Assembly: GCA_035403465.1 (NCBI GenBank)
Contig: DAONFG010000006.1
Span: 1 to 64,000, forward strand
DNA from: JAAYBQ01 sp035403465
Lineage (GTDB): Bacteria; Spirochaetota; UBA4802; UBA5550
Length of the DNA stretch: 64,000 nt
Direction of reading: 5' to 3'
Shown: piece after piece, positions 44,431-53,860 of the stretch
Layout of the letters: each line of letters starts with the position of its first letter
Position numbering within the stretch: position 1 is the first letter of the stretch
Notes under the pieces: generated by a model
Database searches by the model: none
Seen by the model: the letters and a program-made list of their open reading frames with translations, nothing else
What the model was told of the DNA's origin: nothing
Position numbers and translations under genes: made by a program

Positions 44431-45860
44431 GCGCTGAAGATCACCAGCGGCAATGAAACGCTTTTCACCTCATCTTTATCAACATACTCAATTCTCTGCT
44501 GCCTGTCGGTATTAATCATGTCACCCTCCCCCCTGCTTGCTATTACCATGTATGTAATAATTTCTGAAAGCCCCTTCTCGACCGGGCAGATTTCACACAC
44601 TTCGGCCAGGGAGACCTGTGTCCTTTCCGCCAGGGCGCGCCTTATGTTATCGCGCAGCCTCACTTCATCAACATAGTGCTGGATGTACAGCGCATCGGGA
44701 ATATCCGGCGCAGATCCCTCACCGGGATTATCCTCCATGACAGGCGGCTTCTGCGGAGGTGTAAAAAGTTTCCGTTCCATGGGCAGTTCAACATCGGGAG
44801 CGACGGAATCCATCGAAAAAAAATCTTTATCGGCTGGGACAATGTTTCTGACAGCGAGGGCGTTCTCCTCAACGGATTTAATGATATCCATAATCCTGCG
44901 GTTTTCCAGATATATCCTGCCGTCAAGAAACGTGCGCAGCTGCTCGCCAAGGCTGCCGAGTGTGCGCTTAACCCTGTCACCCGCATCAAGGAGGCTGTAC
45001 TTCATGGAGACAAGAGACGTCGGGCCGCTGTTTTTTATTTCATCAAACGAGAGTATCTTTTCTGTTCCGGAATCAAGCTCCTCCTGCCTTGACTGCGACA
45101 TGAGGAATAACCAGAATGCGGCAAAGCTTTTCCCCTGGTCCGAATGTTCAATCACATCATGTTCCCTGAATATATCATCAAGAATATCGGACCTGGCAGC
45201 GGCTCCTGCAGCAATCCTTTCGCGCGTCTGCCGGTCAAGGTTACGAAAATTCTCCTCGACCTCGCGGAAGTCCGATATAAGACGGCGAACCTCCTCCTCA
45301 ATGCGCCAGAAACTCTCCTTTATCTGCCTGCTGTCGTAGGCACTCAGAAGGCCGCTACGGATTTTCTGAATCTCGATATCGATCTCTGCCTTGCGTTTTT
45401 CCAGTTCACCGATCCTCCTGTCAGGGTCATCCTCTGCCGCGTTTACAAGATCGCGTATCATCCGGAATATAAGAAGAAGCCTTGATTCTGTACCCACAAA
45501 TTCCTTCTTCTCAAAAGATCTGAGCCACTCGATCACCTTTTCGGCATGCGGGGTGATGTCGAATTCCGCCTCGTCCCCGGTTTTGGGGTAGTATTTACGG
45601 AGCCAGCCCCGGCTGCTGTCTGCCCAGTCATCCAGATATTCAGAGGAAGCCCTGGGATAGGATTCATCGCCGTATATTGAGCGGATAGTTAAAAGGTAAT
45701 CCTCAAGCTTCTCTTCAAGGGCGGATTCGGCAATAGAGCGGATGTTCCCCTCAATGAAAATTTTTTCAAGAAAGCTTATGATAAACGGAGCGGAATCAGC
45801 GGTGAGAAGCCTCCATGCAGGGTGGGCAGCCTTTAATCTATTCAGGTATTCATAATTCAT
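44427..45860 (-). CDS. jetA: Wadjet system protein JetA (DUF3375)
   Basis: Kleisin-like subunit of type I Wadjet. The N-terminus (LKAAHPAWRLLTADSAPFII) and the charged helical middle (REVEENFRNLDRQTRERIAAG) match DUF3375. The C-terminus contains LSEIITYMVIASRGEGD, the winged helix that contacts JetC. First gene of the operon, 220 bp from the divergent enoyl-CoA hydratase gene. No integrase or phage gene flanks it. Confidence 0.94.
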   Translation of the reverse strand: MNYEYLNRLKAAHPAWRLLTADSAPFIISFLEKIFIEGNIRSIAESALEEKLEDYLLTIRSIYGDESYPRASSEYLDDWADSSRGWLRKYYPKTGDEAEFDITPHAEKVIEWLRSFEKKEFVGTESRLLLIFRMIRDLVNAAEDDPDRRIGELEKRKAEIDIEIQKIRSGLLSAYDSRQIKESFWRIEEEVRRLISDFREVEENFRNLDRQTRERIAAGAAARSDILDDIFREHDVIEHSDQGKSFAAFWLFLMSQSRQEELDSGTEKILSFDEIKNSGPTSLVSMKYSLLDAGDRVKRTLGSLGEQLRTFLDGRIYLENRRIMDIIKSVEENALAVRNIVPADKDFFSMDSVAPDVELPMERKLFTPPQKPPVMEDNPGEGSAPDIPDALYIQHYVDEVRLRDNIRRALAERTQVSLAEVCEICPVEKGLSEIITYMVIASRGEGDMINTDRQQRIEYVDKDEVKSVSLPLVIFSA

Positions 45861-46080
45861 GGATTAACACTAAAAGCCATTAGTTTTAGCGCAAGTGAAA
45901 TTCGGGGCACCCGGACTTTTGCTTCCGGCGGCATTATTCGCAACCTGAACAAAACTCTTAACTTTGTGAATATTTGAAAAATGCGCTGTTTTTTTTCTTG
46001 TATTATAAGGCGCCTGCAATTTTATAAGTTCATTGCCTTAAATAAATAGACCGCCAGAATTACGATAAAGGAGTAGCAAT

Positions 46081-46854
46081 ATGGTAAAACATATCATCGA
46101 GGATAATGTACTGATTGCGCAGTTCGCGAACGCGCCCACATATTCAATGACTTTTGAAAGCCTTGTTAACATCAGGGATGCCGTTAAAAAAGTAAAAGAG
46201 GATGATTCGCTCAAGGGCCTGATTTTCACAGGCGAGGGCAAATTCTTCTGTTCAGGTTTTGACCTTCCAACTTTCATCGGTTTTAAAGGACGCGAGGATG
46301 TTCTTAACTTCTTCAACGTTGAAGAGGAGATGCTTTATGAAATTTATACATGCCCCAAACCGGTTATCGCCGCAATTAACGGCCACTGCACAGCGGGCGG
46401 TTTCATTATTTCCATGGGATGCGACTACAGGATCGCGACAGACAACCAGAAAGCAAAAATGGGTATGACAGAAATAAAAATAGGCATGTCGCTTACAATC
46501 GCCGAAATGGAACTTGTACGATCAGGCTGTAACAGCGAACGAATGGTCCGCGACATCATGTATAACGGCGAAATGTACAGGTTTGATGGTGCGAAACAGA
46601 TCGGTATTGTTGACGAGATTGTTCCTGAAGCAGAACTCATTGCAGCTGCGAAGAAAAAAATCTGCGCATGGTGGGACCAGCCGGGTCATGCTTTTTCCAA
46701 TATCAAATACTGCCTCAGGTACCCGATATCTTCACAGATGAGAAACAGGCTCGACACCGAGAACTGGCAGGACGGGCTGTGCCAGGTGCTCACAAGCCCG
46801 CAGACAAGGGCAGTCATTGAAATGGTACAGAAGATGATGACCGGCGGGAAATAA
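46081..46854 (+). CDS. Enoyl-CoA hydratase/isomerase family protein
   Basis: A crotonase-fold enzyme. SGFDLPTFIGF and the oxyanion segment INGHCTAGGFIISMGCDYRIAT match the family. GGAG lies 8 nt upstream of the ATG. The usual catalytic region (here MGMTEIKIGMSL) retains a glutamate, but the spacing differs from classical hydratases, so the exact reaction is uncertain. It stands alone and ends at a strong bidirectional terminator. The divergent neighbour is the Wadjet operon. Confidence 0.85.
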   Translation: MVKHIIEDNVLIAQFANAPTYSMTFESLVNIRDAVKKVKEDDSLKGLIFTGEGKFFCSGFDLPTFIGFKGREDVLNFFNVEEEMLYEIYTCPKPVIAAINGHCTAGGFIISMGCDYRIATDNQKAKMGMTEIKIGMSLTIAEMELVRSGCNSERMVRDIMYNGEMYRFDGAKQIGIVDEIVPEAELIAAAKKKICAWWDQPGHAFSNIKYCLRYPISSQMRNRLDTENWQDGLCQVLTSPQTRAVIEMVQKMMTGGK

Positions 46855-46879
46855 TCCGTTCCCGTCATAGAATACAAAT

Positions 46880-46909
46880 AAAAAAACCCGGGCTTGACCG
46901 GGTTTTTTT
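46880..46909. terminator. Bidirectional Rho-independent terminator
   Basis: AAAAAAACCCGG, loop GCTTGA, CCGGGTTTTTTT. The T-run exists on both strands, so it ends the enoyl-CoA hydratase transcript and the convergent coiled-coil gene. Confidence 0.9.
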
Positions 46910-46946
46910 ATTATAGTACTTTAATAACCGACCAGCCGGGCTGGGA

Positions 46947-47387
46947 TTATTTTATCATTATCACCATGACAGTGGTGATGAAGGTTGTAACAAGCGAAAG
47001 CCCTATGCCTGTAAACCACATCATCATGCTGAATTTTTTATCAACCTGTTCAAACCTTGTGTTCATGTCTGCCCTGAGGTCTTCAAAGCGCTTGTCCACC
47101 TGCTCAAAACGCTTGTCCACATGCTCAAAACGCTTGTCCACATGCTCAAAACGCTTCTCAATATATGCAAACTGCGTTTTCATATTTGCGAACATCTCCA
47201 TCATGAGTTCGCGCTGGTGCCTGAGCTCCTCCTCGACCCTGATTGTTCTTTCGCGAAGTTCCATATCGTATGTTTGCGAACCCCGCCTCGCACTGTGTCC
47301 GCTTTTGAGCACAGGGAATATCTCTGCGAGATACTTTGCCATCTGCTCCATATCCGCTTTTGTAAGCCTTGATGCCATATTCGTCAT
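46947..47387 (-). CDS. Coiled-coil protein with heptad repeats and C-terminal membrane anchor
   Basis: A basic N-terminus is followed by a long coiled coil built from tandem 7-residue units KRFEHVD, KRFEHVD, KRFEHVD, KRFEQVD, KRFEDLR. It ends in one membrane helix (MMMWFTGIGLSLVTTFITTVMVIMIK). The layout resembles the CCDC90/DUF1640 group of tail-anchored coiled-coil proteins. Function is unknown. The repeats at DNA level are nearly exact, so copy number may vary between strains. Confidence 0.75.
   Translation of the reverse strand: MTNMASRLTKADMEQMAKYLAEIFPVLKSGHSARRGSQTYDMELRERTIRVEEELRHQRELMMEMFANMKTQFAYIEKRFEHVDKRFEHVDKRFEQVDKRFEDLRADMNTRFEQVDKKFSMMMWFTGIGLSLVTTFITTVMVIMIK
47089..47151. 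repeat. 21-bp tandem repeat encoding the heptads
   Basis: CGCTTGTCCACMTGCTCAAAA occurs at 47089, 47110 and 47131. The last two copies are identical and the first differs by one base. Diverged units flank them. This is a substrate for slipped-strand changes in steps of seven residues, which keep the reading frame. Confidence 0.85.
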
Positions 47388-47719
47388 ATCCTTTACCCTT
47401 TAATTATAATACGGCGCATTTCCTGTCAAGCAATGCCGCTGAAATTAATACGTTTCCGGGATCCATTCCGGTAAAAAAATGATTAAAAAAACTGCGCTTT
47501 TTAATTATTTTTCATCTATTTAAAGGAGTGTTTCATCGAGCTAAAAAAAGCTTGACTCTTGCCATTTTAAATCTCTTCTAATATTAATAACTGTTTAAAA
47601 TTTTCCGCAGAAAACAGAACAGATCTACCGTTCTTTTCTCTGTGCCTATGCTGCAGATTATACAGTTTAAGGCTTAATAAGTCTTTTGAATACGAATAAC
47701 AACTTGATAAGGGTAAAAA
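47388..47719. other. Intergenic region with candidate ribH promoter
   Basis: No convincing gene in 332 bp; a 14-codon frame at 47478 lacks support. TTGACT (47552-47557) and TCTAAT (47577-47582) with a 19-bp spacer form a plausible promoter about 140 bp upstream of ribH. The conserved FMN-riboswitch core was not found. Confidence 0.4.
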
Positions 47720-48184
47720 ATGAAAACTATCGAAGGAAAACTGGACGCAACCGGACTTAAAGTGGGTATAGTCGTCTCCCGTTTTAACGAATTCATCACT
47801 GGCAAACTTCTCGGCGGCGCAGTAGACTGTTTAAAACGCAATAACGCCGATGAGGAGAATATTACTGTTGCATGGGTGCCCGGCGCATTCGAAATACCTG
47901 CTACAGCCAAAAGACTGGTGCAGTCAAAAAAATACGACGCCGTTATATGCCTGGGCACTGTCATCAGGGGCTCCACTCCGCATTTTGAATATGTATCAGC
48001 CGAGGTCTCCAAGGGAGTCGCGCAGGTGAGCATGACCGCGGAGATCCCGGTCATCTTCGGAGTCCTTACAACTGACAGCATTGAACAGGCTATTGAACGC
48101 GCAGGTACAAAGTCAGGCAACAAGGGATTTGACGCAGCCATGTCCGCAATCGAAATGGCTAATCTTTTCAGACAGATCAGCTGA
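47720..48184 (+). CDS. ribH: 6,7-dimethyl-8-ribityllumazine synthase
   Basis: Penultimate enzyme of riboflavin synthesis, condensing 5-amino-6-ribitylaminouracil with 3,4-dihydroxybutanone phosphate. The substrate segments VVSRFNEFIT, WVPGAFEIP, GTVIRGSTPHFEYV and FGVLTTDSIEQAIERAG are all present. Length 154 is standard. Its stop overlaps the nusB start by 1 nt, the common ribH-nusB arrangement. Confidence 0.97.
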   Translation: MKTIEGKLDATGLKVGIVVSRFNEFITGKLLGGAVDCLKRNNADEENITVAWVPGAFEIPATAKRLVQSKKYDAVICLGTVIRGSTPHFEYVSAEVSKGVAQVSMTAEIPVIFGVLTTDSIEQAIERAGTKSGNKGFDAAMSAIEMANLFRQIS

Positions 48185-48597
48185 TGGGTCAGAGGCGCAG
48201 GGCAAGGGAACATGCTCTGCAGGGGCTTTACATGTATGAAGTCGGAAAAGCCCCTGTCAGGAGTATTACAGAATTTGACTGGATTGACGGGGAAATCCCC
48301 GACGAGGTCAGGAGTTTTACTGTTGAGCTGATCGAGGGGACAATCAGCAACCTGGAAAAAATCGATTCGCTTATAAAAGATTATTCCAGGAACTGGAAAC
48401 CTGAACGGCTCACTGTTATTGACAGATCGATCCTTAGACTCGCTATTTTTGAAATGATGTTTATGCCCGACATCCCCACCGTGGTCACTATCAACGAGAG
48501 CATTGAACTCGGCAAGACCTTCGGCGGTGAGAACTCGGGGCAGTTTATAAACGGTATACTCGACGCTGTGAAGAAACATGAACTCAATGAGGAGTGA
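48184..48597 (+). CDS. nusB: Transcription antitermination factor NusB
   Basis: All-helical RNA-binding protein of rRNA antitermination complexes. The start MGQRRRAREHALQGLYMYEV and the conserved VIDRSILRLAIFEMMF and INESIELGKTFGGENSGQFINGILDAV are diagnostic. It begins within the ribH stop and ends overlapping the next TPR gene, so all three are co-translated. Confidence 0.96.
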   Translation: MGQRRRAREHALQGLYMYEVGKAPVRSITEFDWIDGEIPDEVRSFTVELIEGTISNLEKIDSLIKDYSRNWKPERLTVIDRSILRLAIFEMMFMPDIPTVVTINESIELGKTFGGENSGQFINGILDAVKKHELNEE

Positions 48598-50663
48598 AAC
48601 GACCAGTGCTACTACCACGAAAAAACAGGAACACCCCGGAAGAGGATGAATCAATAGCCCGCAACAGGATCAGCGGCATAGAAAAAATCCAGAAGGGATC
48701 AACGCCGGTTCCCGCAAACCAGAAATACATCATCATTATACTTTCACTGGTAGCAGTGATTGCAGTATCGGCAGTGCTCTTCCTCTACTTCTACAAAGGC
48801 CGGACAACAGCAACTGACCTGGCGCAGAACCAGGGACAGGGAACCGGCATAGTCACGGGAAACGAAGTGATGCCGGGTTCGGGCTCGCAGGTAATGAGAG
48901 ATTACCAGACCACTAACCAGACACTCAAAAAAGCAATTGAGAGCTACAAGAGCGGGTTCCTGGCCAACGCGATCACCGAGTTTACTGAAGTTGTAGAATC
49001 GAACGCAAGTGACCAGGACAAGGCCATTGCCCTGCTCTACCTGGGAATCATAGCGGATACAAAAGCTGAGTTCGCCAACGCGATCAGGTATTTTGAACGG
49101 GCCCTCGGTTATGATAAAAACAATCCCGAAATCTACCTTTCAATGGCGCGCACATACAGCAAAATGAGTGACTTTGAGAATGCCGCGAAATACGCACAGA
49201 TGGCATCGGACATGTCGCCTTCAGATGTCTACCCCATGCTGCTCCTTGGAAATATTAACTTCAACCTCACACGGTATGATGACGCAATAAGATATTATGA
49301 ACGGGGGCTCAAGATAAACCCGAACCACCCTGCTCTCCTCTACAACATGGCAATGGCCATGTTCAAGAAGGGCGAACGCTTTCAGGCGCTTGAATACTTA
49401 AAAAAGGCAGCCGACTCTGACGGCATAGGTGAAATCGCATACAAGTCATACTCCAGGCTGGGCGCCGAGTTTCTTGAGAGCAACATGTTTGACCTGGCCG
49501 AAAAATACCTTGTCCAGGCCGTAAACATCCGGCCCGCTGAAGCGCTGGCGCACTACAACCTCGGCGTTGCATACCTGCGTCAGGGGAAAAACGACGACGC
49601 GCTGAAGCAGCTTGAAGAGGCTGAAAGGCTGGGCCAGGATGACACCGGGATGCTGGAGAACCTGGGCGAATCCTACTTCAGCCTGAAGGACTACGACAGG
49701 AGCCTGCGGTCATACAACAAGGTGCTGGAAAAAAAGGGCCGCGACGTAAGGATACTGTCACGTATAGGTGAAATATATTATTCCAAAGGCGACCTTGAAC
49801 GTTCTTACGAGGCGTACAGGAAGGTAACACAGGTACAGCCTGCAACCGAAAACGCGCGCATCGCTTTCCTGAACATGGGGAACATCCTTGACGACGCACA
49901 GCGCTTTGACGATGCGATCAAGGCATACGAATCAGCCAACGCGATCAGGGACAACGACGACCTGGCGCACTTCAACCTGGGCCTTGCGTACATGCACGCA
50001 GACAAGCCCGCGCTTGCAGTGAACGCATGGAAAAAGGCCGCGCAGATCAATCCCGGGAACATAAAGGCCAGGATGATGCTGGGCGACTACTATCTTCAGA
50101 AGGGCTACCCTGATCTTGCCGAGAAGGAGTTCCAGGAGATCGCGTACAAATGGCCCGAGGACCAGGAATCAACCTTCAAGCTGGGAACCATATACCACAG
50201 GCAGAAGGACTACGCTGATGCGAAAAAGGCATACAAGCGCGTAATCGAGGCAAACGGATCGTCCGAGTTCGCGCGCAAGGCGTACATCAACCTGGCAGTG
50301 ATAATAAGTGCAGAACGCCAGGACGAGAACTCGTTCAACGAGGCGCTGGCTATGGTCCAGAAGGCGCTGCAGATCAAATCGGACGACCCTGATGCGCTCA
50401 TGGCCCTGGGCATGGTCTATGCAAGGATGGAGATGCATGAAAGGGCAGTCGAATCATTCTACCAGTCAATAAAGGCATCGCGCGAGAGCAGGATGACCGC
50501 AGAGTGCTATAACAATATAGGCAAGAGCTACTACGCGATGAAGCAGTATAAAAGATCAATCGAGGCTTTCGGCAGGGGAGTTGAAGAGGACCCGGCCAAC
50601 GAGGAGATCAGGATGAACAGAAAGTCCGCGGTTCAGGCCTACGAGAACGAGCTCAACAGGTAA
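48594..50663 (+). CDS. Membrane-anchored protein with about 14 TPR repeats
   Basis: A basic N-terminus and one membrane helix (YIIIILSLVAVIAVSAVLFLYFY, about 45-67) anchor the protein. A linker and a continuous array of tetratricopeptide repeats fill the rest. Repeat consensus forms are clear (NPEIYLSMARTYSKMSDFE, NPALLYNMAMAMFKKGE-type units). It probably faces the periplasm as a scaffold. The start is a GTG overlapping the nusB stop; a GTG at 48606 is an alternative. Its role is unknown. Confidence 0.82.
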   Translation: MKRPVLLPRKNRNTPEEDESIARNRISGIEKIQKGSTPVPANQKYIIIILSLVAVIAVSAVLFLYFYKGRTTATDLAQNQGQGTGIVTGNEVMPGSGSQVMRDYQTTNQTLKKAIESYKSGFLANAITEFTEVVESNASDQDKAIALLYLGIIADTKAEFANAIRYFERALGYDKNNPEIYLSMARTYSKMSDFENAAKYAQMASDMSPSDVYPMLLLGNINFNLTRYDDAIRYYERGLKINPNHPALLYNMAMAMFKKGERFQALEYLKKAADSDGIGEIAYKSYSRLGAEFLESNMFDLAEKYLVQAVNIRPAEALAHYNLGVAYLRQGKNDDALKQLEEAERLGQDDTGMLENLGESYFSLKDYDRSLRSYNKVLEKKGRDVRILSRIGEIYYSKGDLERSYEAYRKVTQVQPATENARIAFLNMGNILDDAQRFDDAIKAYESANAIRDNDDLAHFNLGLAYMHADKPALAVNAWKKAAQINPGNIKARMMLGDYYLQKGYPDLAEKEFQEIAYKWPEDQESTFKLGTIYHRQKDYADAKKAYKRVIEANGSSEFARKAYINLAVIISAERQDENSFNEALAMVQKALQIKSDDPDALMALGMVYARMEMHERAVESFYQSIKASRESRMTAECYNNIGKSYYAMKQYKRSIEAFGRGVEEDPANEEIRMNRKSAVQAYENELNR

Positions 50664-50667
50664 CTGC

Positions 50668-51819
50668 ATGAACACCGACAGAAATATCCTCCAGGAGATT
50701 GAGGAAAAATTTCTTGCCCCGTATGCGGCGCTTTCATCGGCGACAAGGGGCCGCGACCATGAAGAGAAGAGCCATGCATACCGCACGGAATACCAGCGCG
50801 ACAGGGAGAGGATAATCCACTCAAGGGCTTTCCGCAGGCTGGAATACAAAACGCAGGTCTTCATTAACCACGAAGGCGACCACTACAGGACAAGGCTTAC
50901 TCATACAATCGAGGTTGCACAGATCGCGCGTGCGATTTCAAGGGCCTTGCGCCTCAACGAGGACCTGGCGGAGGGAATAGCCCTGGCGCATGACCTGGGA
51001 CACACGCCCTTCGGGCACGTGGGAGAAAAGGAGCTGAACAGGCTCCTTGAAGGTTACGGCGGGTTTGAGCACAACAGGCAGAGCCTGCGGGTCGTGGAGA
51101 CACTTGAAAAAAGGTACGCGGACTTTGACGGGCTTAACCTGACATGGGAGACCAGGGAGGGGATCATTAAGCATTCAGGCACATATGACAGGCCCGAATC
51201 AGACTCCTTCATACCCGGGGAGCAGCCGTCGCTCGAAGCCCAGATAATCGACAATGCTGACGAGATCGCTTACAACAACCATGACCTTGACGACGGCATG
51301 GCCTCCGGTATACTTAAATATGATGAAGTAAGTAAGCTCGAGATATGGCGTATGGCCGTTGAAAAATACGGGCGGGCCCTGCCTGACTCAAAGAAGACCG
51401 CAGTTATGGAGATTATCCGCACTATCATAAACCTTCTCGTTTCAGACCTTATTGACTGCACAGAAAAAAAACTTGAACATAAAAAAATCCGCTCCTACAT
51501 GGACGTGAAGAACGCAGGAGACCGTGTTGCAGGATTTTCCGGGAGCGTTTCGCACGCAAACGATGAACTTAAACGTTTCCTGCACCACAACCTTTACCAG
51601 AATTACCTTGTAACAAGGGTCTCGCTTAAATCACAAAGGGTGATAAGCGAACTGTTTTCAATATACACCGAGCATCCCGACACTCTCCCCGGGAGGTACA
51701 GGGATGAAATCGAAAAGCACGGAATAATCCGTACAGTAACAGACTTTATAGCAGGGATGACCGACAGGTACGCCCTGGAAGAGCACAGGAAACTTACAGA
51801 CCCTCTTGCGAGGGTGTAG
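50668..51819 (+). CDS. dgt: Deoxyguanosinetriphosphate triphosphohydrolase-like HD protein
   Basis: HD-superfamily dNTP triphosphohydrolase. The metal ligands are RLTHTIEVAQIARAI, then the HD pair in ALAHDLGHTPFGHVGE and a later aspartate in IIDNADEIAYNNHDLDDG. FRRLEYKTQVF near the start is also conserved. It lowers dNTP pools or salvages deoxynucleosides. The Dgt family includes short forms like this one (383 residues); the exact nucleotide preference is not predictable. Confidence 0.9.
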   Translation: MNTDRNILQEIEEKFLAPYAALSSATRGRDHEEKSHAYRTEYQRDRERIIHSRAFRRLEYKTQVFINHEGDHYRTRLTHTIEVAQIARAISRALRLNEDLAEGIALAHDLGHTPFGHVGEKELNRLLEGYGGFEHNRQSLRVVETLEKRYADFDGLNLTWETREGIIKHSGTYDRPESDSFIPGEQPSLEAQIIDNADEIAYNNHDLDDGMASGILKYDEVSKLEIWRMAVEKYGRALPDSKKTAVMEIIRTIINLLVSDLIDCTEKKLEHKKIRSYMDVKNAGDRVAGFSGSVSHANDELKRFLHHNLYQNYLVTRVSLKSQRVISELFSIYTEHPDTLPGRYRDEIEKHGIIRTVTDFIAGMTDRYALEEHRKLTDPLARV

Positions 51820-52002
51820 CCCACCTTCCCCGGAGGGGGCGCGTAAAACGAAACAAATAGCAGGGCTGGAAAATTAATTTTCTAAATAATATGGCTGAAT
51901 CAGAAAAAATCTATGATGAATATTAAGAATATAAAATTACAAACGATAACTTATTAATAAAAATAAATACCAATCGCTTTAAACAAGCATGGAGAAAACA
52001 AA

Positions 52003-52524
52003 GTGATGAACAGCGTAGACGACAAGTACCCGGAAATTCCGGAGTACCTTAAGGAGCTGCTCGAATCAGGGCAGACCATAGATGATATTTTTCTTGATAA
52101 AGAGGGGAACTGGTTTCACAACGGTGAACCTTTTGTTAATGAAAAGATAAAAAGTTTTTTCAGCAGGTCTGTTGATATCACGGCAGACGGTCAGTATGTA
52201 ATCCATTACAGCAGTTACACATATCCCATACGGGTTGAGGATGCCCCTTATTTTATAACAGGCGTACAGTTTGAAGGATTCGGGACGTTCGAGAGGATTT
52301 TCCTTACCCTCTCATCAGGGGCGAGCGAGGAGCTCGATCCTAATACACTTTTCTGTAAAAATAACAATGCACTCTACTGCCGCATCAAAAAAGGAAGGCT
52401 TGTAGCCAAATTTAAAAGATCACCTTCATTCAATATACTCGAGAGGCTTGAAGAAACACCTGACGGCAGATACTCTGTAAGAATCTGCGGCGTAAACATT
52501 GATCTTGATATAAAAGAGGACTGA
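52003..52524 (+). CDS. DUF1285-family protein
   Basis: Matches the DUF1285 layout: a strand IDDIFLDKEGNWFHNGEPFVNEKI, then DGQYVIHY, IRVEDAPYFITGV and a C-terminal SVRICGVNIDLD. The function of the family is unknown. The likely start is a GTG at 52003 with GGAG 8 nt upstream. It lies 4 nt upstream of a VKOR-DsbA gene, so the two are co-transcribed. Confidence 0.85.
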   Translation: MMNSVDDKYPEIPEYLKELLESGQTIDDIFLDKEGNWFHNGEPFVNEKIKSFFSRSVDITADGQYVIHYSSYTYPIRVEDAPYFITGVQFEGFGTFERIFLTLSSGASEELDPNTLFCKNNNALYCRIKKGRLVAKFKRSPSFNILERLEETPDGRYSVRICGVNIDLDIKED

Positions 52525-52528
52525 AACA

Positions 52529-53764
52529 GTGAACAGGTACCTGAACACCATACAGATTCTTGCTGCCGCAGGGCTTGTGCTCTCGGCAATTCTGCTCTAC
52601 CAGCATTATCACCCTGACATGGACATGGGGATCATTGCATGCGGCAGGGGATTTGTCAATCCGTGCATCTCTGTGGGTCAGTCAAAGTACGCTGTTTTCT
52701 TCGGTATACCGGTTGCGGCGCTGGGGCTGATCTTCTACATCTTCATAACATTCATGCTGCTTGTTGCGGACTACACAAAAGAAAAATACTACGCGGTTAT
52801 AAGCGGCATGATCCTGCCGCTTATTATTGCAGGTATTGCGGCTGACATCGTGCTGGGGAGCCTGATGATTAAGCTCGGAAGCATATGCAAACTGTGCGCG
52901 GCCACGTACATAATCAACATAGCCATACTCGTGTCACTTGTGCTGATGATAAAAAAATATCTTTCATGGGATGAACTCACAACTTCGATTAAAAGCATAC
53001 TGATGCCGGAAAATCCTGACCAGAAGGCCGTCCTGTCGCTGATGGTCCTTTTCATTTTTTTTATGGCATTCTCAGTCATCTCCGGAGCGGGCATTCTCAG
53101 GTTAAGGGCCGGCCTCAACAAGCCGTCCGAGCAGGCGGTCACGCGGGAACTTGCATCCTTTTACAAGAACCCGGCCGGCAGTATAGACTTTCCCCGGAGC
53201 TCCATGACAGCGGGAAGTAAAAATCCGAAGCTGAGGATTTATGTTTTCACAGACTTCCTCTGTTCAGCATGCTACAAGTTTTATAACACGGAAAAATATA
53301 TACTGGCCAAATACGGCGACAGGGTGCAGTTCGTATACTACCACTATCCTCTTGACAGCACATGCAACAAATACTTTGACGACTCGCTCTATCCTGAATC
53401 ATGCACGGCATCCAAATCAATGTATGCAGCAGCAAAGGCCGGGTTCTTTGAAGAATATTTCTTCATGCACTTCCATGACTATAAAGAGATCAAGGAAAAC
53501 TACGAGGATAAAACAGCAAGAAGGCTTGTAGAGAAAACATCCGATGAATTCCGTATAGGTAACGATAAACTTAAAACATTTACCGACCTGTTCGATTCAG
53601 CAGCCTACCCGAAAGAAATTACCGATAATATTGAATTTGCCGAGAAGCTGAAGATAGGGGGAACTCCCACGATATACATTTCAGGGAGGGAACTTAACGG
53701 CGTACCTCACCAGGACGTACTGGAAGCGATAATACTTAGCGAACTTAACGTCTCCGGAAAATAA
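52529..53764 (+). CDS. Vitamin K epoxide reductase-DsbA-like thioredoxin fusion
   Basis: A membrane-bound oxidative-folding enzyme. The N-terminal VKOR domain has about four or five helices, a periplasmic cysteine pair (ACGRGFVNPCISVGQSKYA) and the quinone-linked CKLC (SICKLCAATY). A C-terminal periplasmic thioredoxin domain carries CSAC (TDFLCSACYKF) and the cis-proline in GGTPTIYISG. The fusion passes electrons from substrate thiols through thioredoxin and VKOR to quinone, so it can replace DsbA plus DsbB. Fused VKOR-Trx proteins are known in other bacteria. Confidence 0.9.
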   Translation: MNRYLNTIQILAAAGLVLSAILLYQHYHPDMDMGIIACGRGFVNPCISVGQSKYAVFFGIPVAALGLIFYIFITFMLLVADYTKEKYYAVISGMILPLIIAGIAADIVLGSLMIKLGSICKLCAATYIINIAILVSLVLMIKKYLSWDELTTSIKSILMPENPDQKAVLSLMVLFIFFMAFSVISGAGILRLRAGLNKPSEQAVTRELASFYKNPAGSIDFPRSSMTAGSKNPKLRIYVFTDFLCSACYKFYNTEKYILAKYGDRVQFVYYHYPLDSTCNKYFDDSLYPESCTASKSMYAAAKAGFFEEYFFMHFHDYKEIKENYEDKTARRLVEKTSDEFRIGNDKLKTFTDLFDSAAYPKEITDNIEFAEKLKIGGTPTIYISGRELNGVPHQDVLEAIILSELNVSGK

Positions 53765-53820
53765 AGCACCGATTATCCTGTTATAGCCGCGGAGTCTGAC
53801 CTCCACAAGGCTCAAGGCAT

Positions 53821-53845
53821 GGATTCCCGTCTTCACGGGAATGAC
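53821..53845. repeat. Dispersed 25-bp hairpin repeat, copy 2
   Basis: GGATTCCCGTC...CACGGGAATGAC is the reverse-orientation form of the element at 5719-5743. The stem differs by an A-T to T-A and a C-G to T-A pair, both compensated, while the GAAG loop is unchanged. It lies between the VKOR gene and the convergent priA gene. Confidence 0.8.
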
Positions 53846-53860
53846 ATTAACCTGCCGGAA

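Noticed and set aside
39277..45860. Wadjet as part of a prophage or island
   Set aside because: No integrase, phage gene, att-like repeat or tRNA junction is present around it.
47388..47719. FMN riboswitch upstream of ribH
   Set aside because: The conserved AGGGGCAGGG and GACCGGCGG core sequences are absent.
47674..48654. 326-codon frame on the minus strand opposite ribH-nusB
   Set aside because: It is fully antisense to two well-conserved genes and resembles no family.
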